A stretch of 10,320 nucleotides of DNA from the NCBI GenBank assembly GCA_036011785.1, contig DASCOB010000052.1:1-10320 (forward strand), given 5' to 3'. The DNA comes from CAJWGI01 sp036011785 (GTDB lineage: Bacteria > Chloroflexota > Anaerolineae > Anaerolineales > UBA11657). Shown piece after piece: positions 7,021 to 10,320 of this stretch. The notes under the pieces were generated by a model, which did not search any database, had not been told where the DNA came from, and saw nothing but the letters and a program-made list of their open reading frames with translations. How positions within the stretch are numbered: position 1 is the stretch's first letter; each line of letters begins with the position of its first letter. The position numbers were made by a program, and so were the translations under genes.

Positions 7021-8151
7021 ATGCTCATTGGCATTGACGCGATCCACCTTTCCCGTAACCGGAAGGGGATCGGGCGGGTGGAACGCAGCATTATTCAGAC
7101 GCTTGCCCGACGGTCGCACGCTCATCATTTCGTCGTCTTCTTGGATCGTGATCATGATTCTCTAGGCCTACCGACCTGTGGCGCGGTTACTTATTCTGTC
7201 TCCCCAACGGGAAGTCTGTTCGCTTGGGAGCAATTCCAATTGCCGCGCCTCGCGCGTCGCTACGAAGTGGAATTGCTGCTATCGTTTTCCGACCGAATTC
7301 CTTGGATACTGCCCGGCAATGTAGTGATGTATTTGTTCGAGGTACCAGATTATCGCAGAGAGATGGCTATTGCTGCCGATAGTGTAAGCATTTATCAACG
7401 TGCGAGCGACTTGATTACCCAGATGCTCTTTCCGCACTCGCTAAGGCGTGCCAAACACGTTGCGGTTGCCTCTCGTGCAACCGGGCGTGACCTGCGAAGG
7501 CGTTACGGCATGCCGACAAGTAAGGTCAGCGTCGTGCCCGCAGCTGCGGATGCGTGTTTCCGGCCACAACCTGATCCCGTGCTCTGGACTAAGATGCGCA
7601 AACGTTTTGGTGCGCCAGATGGTTTTGTTTTGCATTTTGCGACCGAGGATCCGCGCGAAAACACCCTATTGGCATTGCAGGCTTTTGCACAGGCGCGTAT
7701 CCCCGGTGTGATGAAGATGATTGTGGTGGGCGGTGCATCGTCTACGCGGGACAATCTAATGGGGAGTGTCGGCGCTCTAGGGTTGTCTGAGCGTGTGCTG
7801 CTAACGAGGTACTTACCAGAAAAGGATTTGGTGGAGTTGTATCAGGCAGCGTCGGCTTACCTGGACCCCTCGCTTTATGAAGGTTTCGGTTTGCAGGTTC
7901 TGGAGGCGATGGCGTGCGGCGTGCCGGTGGTGTGCTCCAACGCAACATCGCTGCCGGAAACTGTTGGCGATGCCGCCATTACATGTGACCCTGATGATGT
8001 AGCAGCCTTTTCCGCTGGGCTTGAAGCGGTGCTGAACAACCCCGAGCGGGCAGCCATGATGCGTGCTGCCGGTCTCAGGCAGGCAGCACGTTTCTCGTGG
8101 CAGCGCACCACTCGGGAACTGATTCGCATTTGCGAGCGCGCCGCGGACTGA
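7021..8151 (+). CDS. GT4-family glycosyltransferase (mannosyltransferase-like subgroup)
   Basis: A GT-B fold glycosyltransferase. The start IGIDAIHLSRNRKGIGRVERSI (3-24) matches the GIDA-x-GIGR pattern of the GT4 subgroup that includes bacterial mannosyl- and rhamnosyltransferases. An EVPDYR element at 107-112 and VAVASRATGRDLRRRYG (147-163) complete the N-terminal domain, with VSVVPAAAD at 169-177. The C-terminal domain has FVLHFATEDPRENT (202-215), IVVGG (234-238) and SLYEGFGLQVLEAMACG with the EX7E pair E287 and E295, then PVVCSNATSLPE. The lysine expected in the PRKN form of this motif is Glu213 here (PREN), also seen as a PRDN-type variant in some relatives. Length (376 aa) is normal. 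ATG 7021 directly precedes the conserved strand; the only purine motif upstream (AGG at 7016-7018) is too close to be a normal Shine-Dalgarno. It lies 29 nt after the membrane protein gene and 7 nt before the next gene. Confidence 0.92.
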   Translation: MLIGIDAIHLSRNRKGIGRVERSIIQTLARRSHAHHFVVFLDRDHDSLGLPTCGAVTYSVSPTGSLFAWEQFQLPRLARRYEVELLLSFSDRIPWILPGNVVMYLFEVPDYRREMAIAADSVSIYQRASDLITQMLFPHSLRRAKHVAVASRATGRDLRRRYGMPTSKVSVVPAAADACFRPQPDPVLWTKMRKRFGAPDGFVLHFATEDPRENTLLALQAFAQARIPGVMKMIVVGGASSTRDNLMGSVGALGLSERVLLTRYLPEKDLVELYQAASAYLDPSLYEGFGLQVLEAMACGVPVVCSNATSLPETVGDAAITCDPDDVAAFSAGLEAVLNNPERAAMMRAAGLRQAARFSWQRTTRELIRICERAAD

Positions 8152-8158
8152 TGGCAGC

Positions 8159-9343
8159 GTGGTGAACGACGGGGCCGAACCGGTCCGCGTTGCGCTGCTG
8201 ACCGAGATAATCTCACCTTATCGCATACCGGTCTTCAATGAATTGGCTGCAATGGAGGGTGTTGAACTGGATGTTCTTTTCTTCTCTGAAACCGAGGGTC
8301 GGAGAAACTGGCGCATTCCGTGGGAGAAAATTCACTTCCGATATCGTGTGTTGCCCGGTCTGTTGGTGACCCGCCGGTATCAGGGAGGTCCGGTGTTTTT
8401 CAACCCGGGCATTGTGGGTGCGCTGCGGAGGGGGAAATACCGGGCCGTCATCTGTTTTGGATACCACCACCCGACCATTTGGCTGGCGCTGTTATGGTGC
8501 TGGTTTTCGCGTGCGCGCGCTCTGTTGTGGAGCGAGAGCACGCGGCGTGACGCGCGCTCTTCCAACGCGCTTGTCAACTGGCTCAAGCGGCGTCTGCTAC
8601 GGCGTTTTGACGGCTTCGTGGCCGCGGGCAAAAGCCAGGCAGCATACCTGCGCCATCTTGGCGCGCCCGCCGGGAAGATCTGGGTTGCGCCGGATGCGGT
8701 GGACTCAGACTTTTTCAGTACTCAGTCCAACATCCATCACGACCGCAAACGCGAAACAATGCAATCCCTCGGTGTTGAGGGTCCTGTAATCCTTTACGTT
8801 GGCCGCCTGATTGATGCAAAAGGGATACCTGAGCTGCTGGACGCCTTTGAGCAGGTGCGGAATCGACAGCAGGCGACATTGATTCTGGTGGGCGATGGCC
8901 CCGACCGCGCCCTCTATCAGGACCATTGCCACGAACGCAGCCTTGTTGCCGTTCGTTTTGAGGGTTTTCGCCCGCAGGAGGAACTTCCTCGCTATTATGG
9001 AATTGCCGATGTCTTTGTTTTCCCTACCCGCAGCGACCCCTGGGGGCTGGTGCTGAACGAGGCGATGTGCGCTGGGCTTCCGGTCATTTGCTCTACGGCA
9101 GCCGGGGCGGCTGCAGACCTGATACAGCCCGGACGCAATGGATTATTGCATGAGTCGGGGGATGTTGAAACCCTAGTGGAGCACATGGCAATGATGCTGG
9201 ATGATGACGGGTTGCGCCGGAGGATGGGCATGGCTTCGCGCGAGATCATAGCCGGTTTCAATCCTGGTAAGATGGCTCAGGGGTTTGGGGAAGCCGTGTT
9301 GGGTCTGCCTAATCGGGCATACGATGGGTTTAAAGCCGGCTGA
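8159..9343 (+). CDS. GT4-family glycosyltransferase, GTG start
   Basis: A GT-B fold glycosyltransferase acting on an activated sugar and, by context, a lipid-linked glycan. The N-terminus VRVALLTEIISPYRIPVFNELA (9-30) has the SPYR-PVFN signature of one bacterial GT4 subgroup. ICFGYHHPTIW (98-108) and ALLWSESTRRD (121-131) lie in the acceptor domain, which has a basic amphipathic stretch (WLKRRLLRRF, 141-150) that may touch the membrane. The donor domain has VAPDAVDSDFF (176-186), YVGRLIDAKG (213-222; R216, K221) and SDPWGLVLNEAMCAG. Here the EX7E motif is Asp293-x7-Glu301, a variant usual in this subgroup. Length (394 aa) is normal. The start is GTG at 8159 or the adjacent GTG at 8162. An ATG overlapping the previous stop at 8151 is in another frame and stops after four codons. 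The gene is GC-rich (40/60 at 8581-8640) and ends 7 nt before the next. Confidence 0.9.
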   Translation: MVNDGAEPVRVALLTEIISPYRIPVFNELAAMEGVELDVLFFSETEGRRNWRIPWEKIHFRYRVLPGLLVTRRYQGGPVFFNPGIVGALRRGKYRAVICFGYHHPTIWLALLWCWFSRARALLWSESTRRDARSSNALVNWLKRRLLRRFDGFVAAGKSQAAYLRHLGAPAGKIWVAPDAVDSDFFSTQSNIHHDRKRETMQSLGVEGPVILYVGRLIDAKGIPELLDAFEQVRNRQQATLILVGDGPDRALYQDHCHERSLVAVRFEGFRPQEELPRYYGIADVFVFPTRSDPWGLVLNEAMCAGLPVICSTAAGAAADLIQPGRNGLLHESGDVETLVEHMAMMLDDDGLRRRMGMASREIIAGFNPGKMAQGFGEAVLGLPNRAYDGFKAG

Positions 9344-9350
9344 CGCGAGA

Positions 9351-10320
9351 ATGCCGCGAGGCATGCGCTGGGTAATCCTGACCGCGCTGCTGTTTCTGAT
9401 GCTGACGCCCACTCGCGTCGGTGCGGTGAGGGCGATGCTGGTTTATTTGCGCTGGGTCCCGCCGTTCGTACTCGGATTAGCCGCGCTATTTCTCGCCGTG
9501 CGGAATCGCGCTTTGCCCCGACCACTGAACAGGGCAGATGCGTTCATCCTGGCCTTCGTCGTACTCGCGCTGCTGTCCAGCCTGTACTCGATTGATCTGG
9601 AAATCACCGTGCTCAGAGGGCTTTCTGTTCTCCTGATGTACGGTGCAGTGTTCTGGGGGGTTTGGATGTACGCCGATGCCCACGGAGCGGAGTCGGTGGC
9701 GCGCATCATTGTCACTGTGGCGCTGACGGGTTTTGGACTGCATTTCGTCTTTTCGGCAGTCTTTCCGGTGAGAGCGTTTCCTTACTATGGACGGCTTGCC
9801 GGCTGGGCAGAAAATCCGGGCACATTGGGAGCGCTGGCGGCGATAACGATGCCGTTGGTGCTGTGGCGTGGGCTGCAGTCTGGGCGTTGGTATTATTGGA
9901 TGCTGGTAGGTTTTTTGCTGGTCGGAGTGGTGCTTGCACAGGCTAGACTCGAGACCCTTGCTGTCGTTGTGGGCTCAGGCTATTACCTAATACGTGAATT
10001 CCCTCACCGAAAGCGCCTCGTGGTTGCTACCGGGATCGCCGTAATAGGCGTCATGTTGCTTTGGGGGAGAGTAGGCACAAACCTCGTGTCTCTTGCCGTA
10101 GAAGGGAAAGTCTTTCCCAGTGCCATTGCCACTGCTTTTCCTGCGCCAGGTGGGGAGGCTGGAAAAGCAGTGGATGCAACTGATTTGGCAGGTGACACCG
10201 TACTGACAGATGTGGTACCGAGTGATGTGGTACCGAGTGATGTGGTACCGAGTGATGTGGTACCGAGTGATGTGGTACCGAGTGATGTGGTACCGAGTGA
10301 TGTGGTACCGAGTGATGTGG
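9351..10320 (+). CDS. O-antigen ligase/polymerase-like membrane protein, partial at right edge, with DVVPS repeats
   Basis: The frame is open from ATG 9351 to the window edge (323 codons visible). About nine hydrophobic segments precede residue 241: roughly 7-20, 33-50, 63-80, 90-106, 115-137, 153-172, 181-197, 200-214 and 222-239. GRLAGWAENPGTLGALAAITMP (147-168) matches the conserved GR-x-G-x-NPN-x-A pattern of the Wzy_C/O-antigen ligase family (PF04932), and AQARLETLAVVVG (196-208) sits where relatives have SR-T-x-L. Such proteins either ligate glycans to lipid A core or other acceptors, or polymerise repeat units, on the extracytoplasmic side; the partial sequence cannot separate these. 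After the ninth segment, where the family has its large catalytic loop, comes a Pro/Ala/Gly-rich stretch and then perfect DVVPS repeats from residue 287. The C-terminal part, including the rest of the loop and last helices, is missing. ATG 9363 is an alternative start. It begins 7 nt after the previous stop. Confidence 0.8.
   Translation, partial: MPRGMRWVILTALLFLMLTPTRVGAVRAMLVYLRWVPPFVLGLAALFLAVRNRALPRPLNRADAFILAFVVLALLSSLYSIDLEITVLRGLSVLLMYGAVFWGVWMYADAHGAESVARIIVTVALTGFGLHFVFSAVFPVRAFPYYGRLAGWAENPGTLGALAAITMPLVLWRGLQSGRWYYWMLVGFLLVGVVLAQARLETLAVVVGSGYYLIREFPHRKRLVVATGIAVIGVMLLWGRVGTNLVSLAVEGKVFPSAIATAFPAPGGEAGKAVDATDLAGDTVLTDVVPSDVVPSDVVPSDVVPSDVVPSDVVPSDVVPSDV
10104..10118. repeat. Short near-perfect palindrome inside the ligase-like gene
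   Basis: GGGAAAG at 10104-10110 and CTTTCCC at 10112-10118 are exact reverse complements separated by one base. They lie within coding sequence (around residues 252-256), about 90 nt before the tandem repeat. A one-base loop cannot form a tight hairpin, so the innermost pairs would open. There is no T tract, so this is not a terminator. Confidence 0.6.
10129..10173. repeat. 13-bp perfect inverted repeat upstream of the tandem repeat
   Basis: CCACTGCTTTTCC (10129-10141) and GGAAAAGCAGTGG (10161-10173) are exact reverse complements with a 19-nt spacer. They could form a stem-loop in DNA or mRNA. They lie inside the coding frame at the start of the predicted extracytoplasmic loop and end 35 nt before the 15-bp repeats. 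No T tract follows, so a terminator role is unlikely. Confidence 0.8.
10209..10320 (+). repeat. Perfect 15-bp tandem repeat, in frame (Asp-Val-Val-Pro-Ser), running off the window
   Basis: The unit GATGTGGTACCGAGT occurs seven full times (10209-10313) plus 7 nt of an eighth, with no mismatch. It is in frame with the ligase-like gene, each unit encoding DVVPS. Because the unit is a multiple of three, gain or loss of copies keeps the downstream frame. The preceding 15 nt (10194-10208, encoding DTVLT) match the unit at 8 of 15 positions and may be a degenerate edge copy. Each unit contains the palindrome GGTACC. The true copy number is not visible. Confidence 0.97.

Noticed and set aside
8151..8165. 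ATG overlapping the TGA of the preceding gene as the start of the GT4 at 8159
   Set aside because: It is in a different frame and stops after four codons; GTG 8159/8162 is the first usable start in the correct frame.
10209..10320. Tandem repeat as CRISPR array or replication iterons
   Set aside because: Units are directly adjacent with no spacers, shorter than CRISPR repeats, and keep an open coding frame continuous with a membrane protein gene.

Overview
The window is one long plus-strand run of bacterial polysaccharide (surface glycan) biosynthesis genes. Nothing in it fixes the phylum. The close packing of same-strand genes, bacterial-type GT4 and GT2 glycosyltransferases and an O-antigen ligase/polymerase-like membrane protein point to a bacterium building an exported glycan (O-antigen, capsule or exopolysaccharide). 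Base composition is mosaic: hand counts of 60-base blocks give 26/60 G+C at 601-660, 25/60 at 2221-2280, 44/60 at 3601-3660 and 40/60 at 8581-8640. This suggests genes of mixed ancestry, as is common in glycan loci.

Layout. Bases 1-93 hold no assignable gene. A first block (94-3782) contains a class I SAM methyltransferase, a GT4 glycosyltransferase with a non-ATG start, a GT2 glycosyltransferase and a second class I methyltransferase. Its junctions are 7 nt apart, 1 nt overlapping (TGATG) and 4 nt overlapping (ATGA), so the genes are probably cotranscribed and translationally coupled. A 280-bp gap (3783-4062) follows. It carries an open but start-less 61-codon stretch that looks like a decayed gene fragment. 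A second block (4063-10320) contains a GT4 glycosyltransferase, a large multi-pass membrane protein with a soluble C-terminal domain that overlaps it by 23 nt, two more GT4 glycosyltransferases, and a polytopic O-antigen ligase/polymerase-like gene that runs off the right edge.

How they may work together (inference). The five glycosyltransferases would assemble an oligosaccharide repeat on a lipid carrier in the cytoplasm. The two methyltransferases may methylate sugars or cap chain ends. The membrane protein may act on the lipid-linked glycan on the far side of the membrane. The final gene would polymerise the repeat units or ligate the glycan to its acceptor. No flippase, initiating phosphoglycosyltransferase, chain-length regulator or sugar-nucleotide synthesis gene is inside the window, so the locus must continue on at least one side.

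The most unusual feature is at the right edge. The ligase/polymerase-like gene contains a perfect 15-bp tandem repeat (at least 7 identical copies, still running at the window end) encoding Asp-Val-Val-Pro-Ser pentapeptides in what should be its large extracytoplasmic loop. Two inverted repeats lie just upstream of it. This looks like a recently expanded, potentially length-variable linker in an enzyme of surface-glycan assembly.
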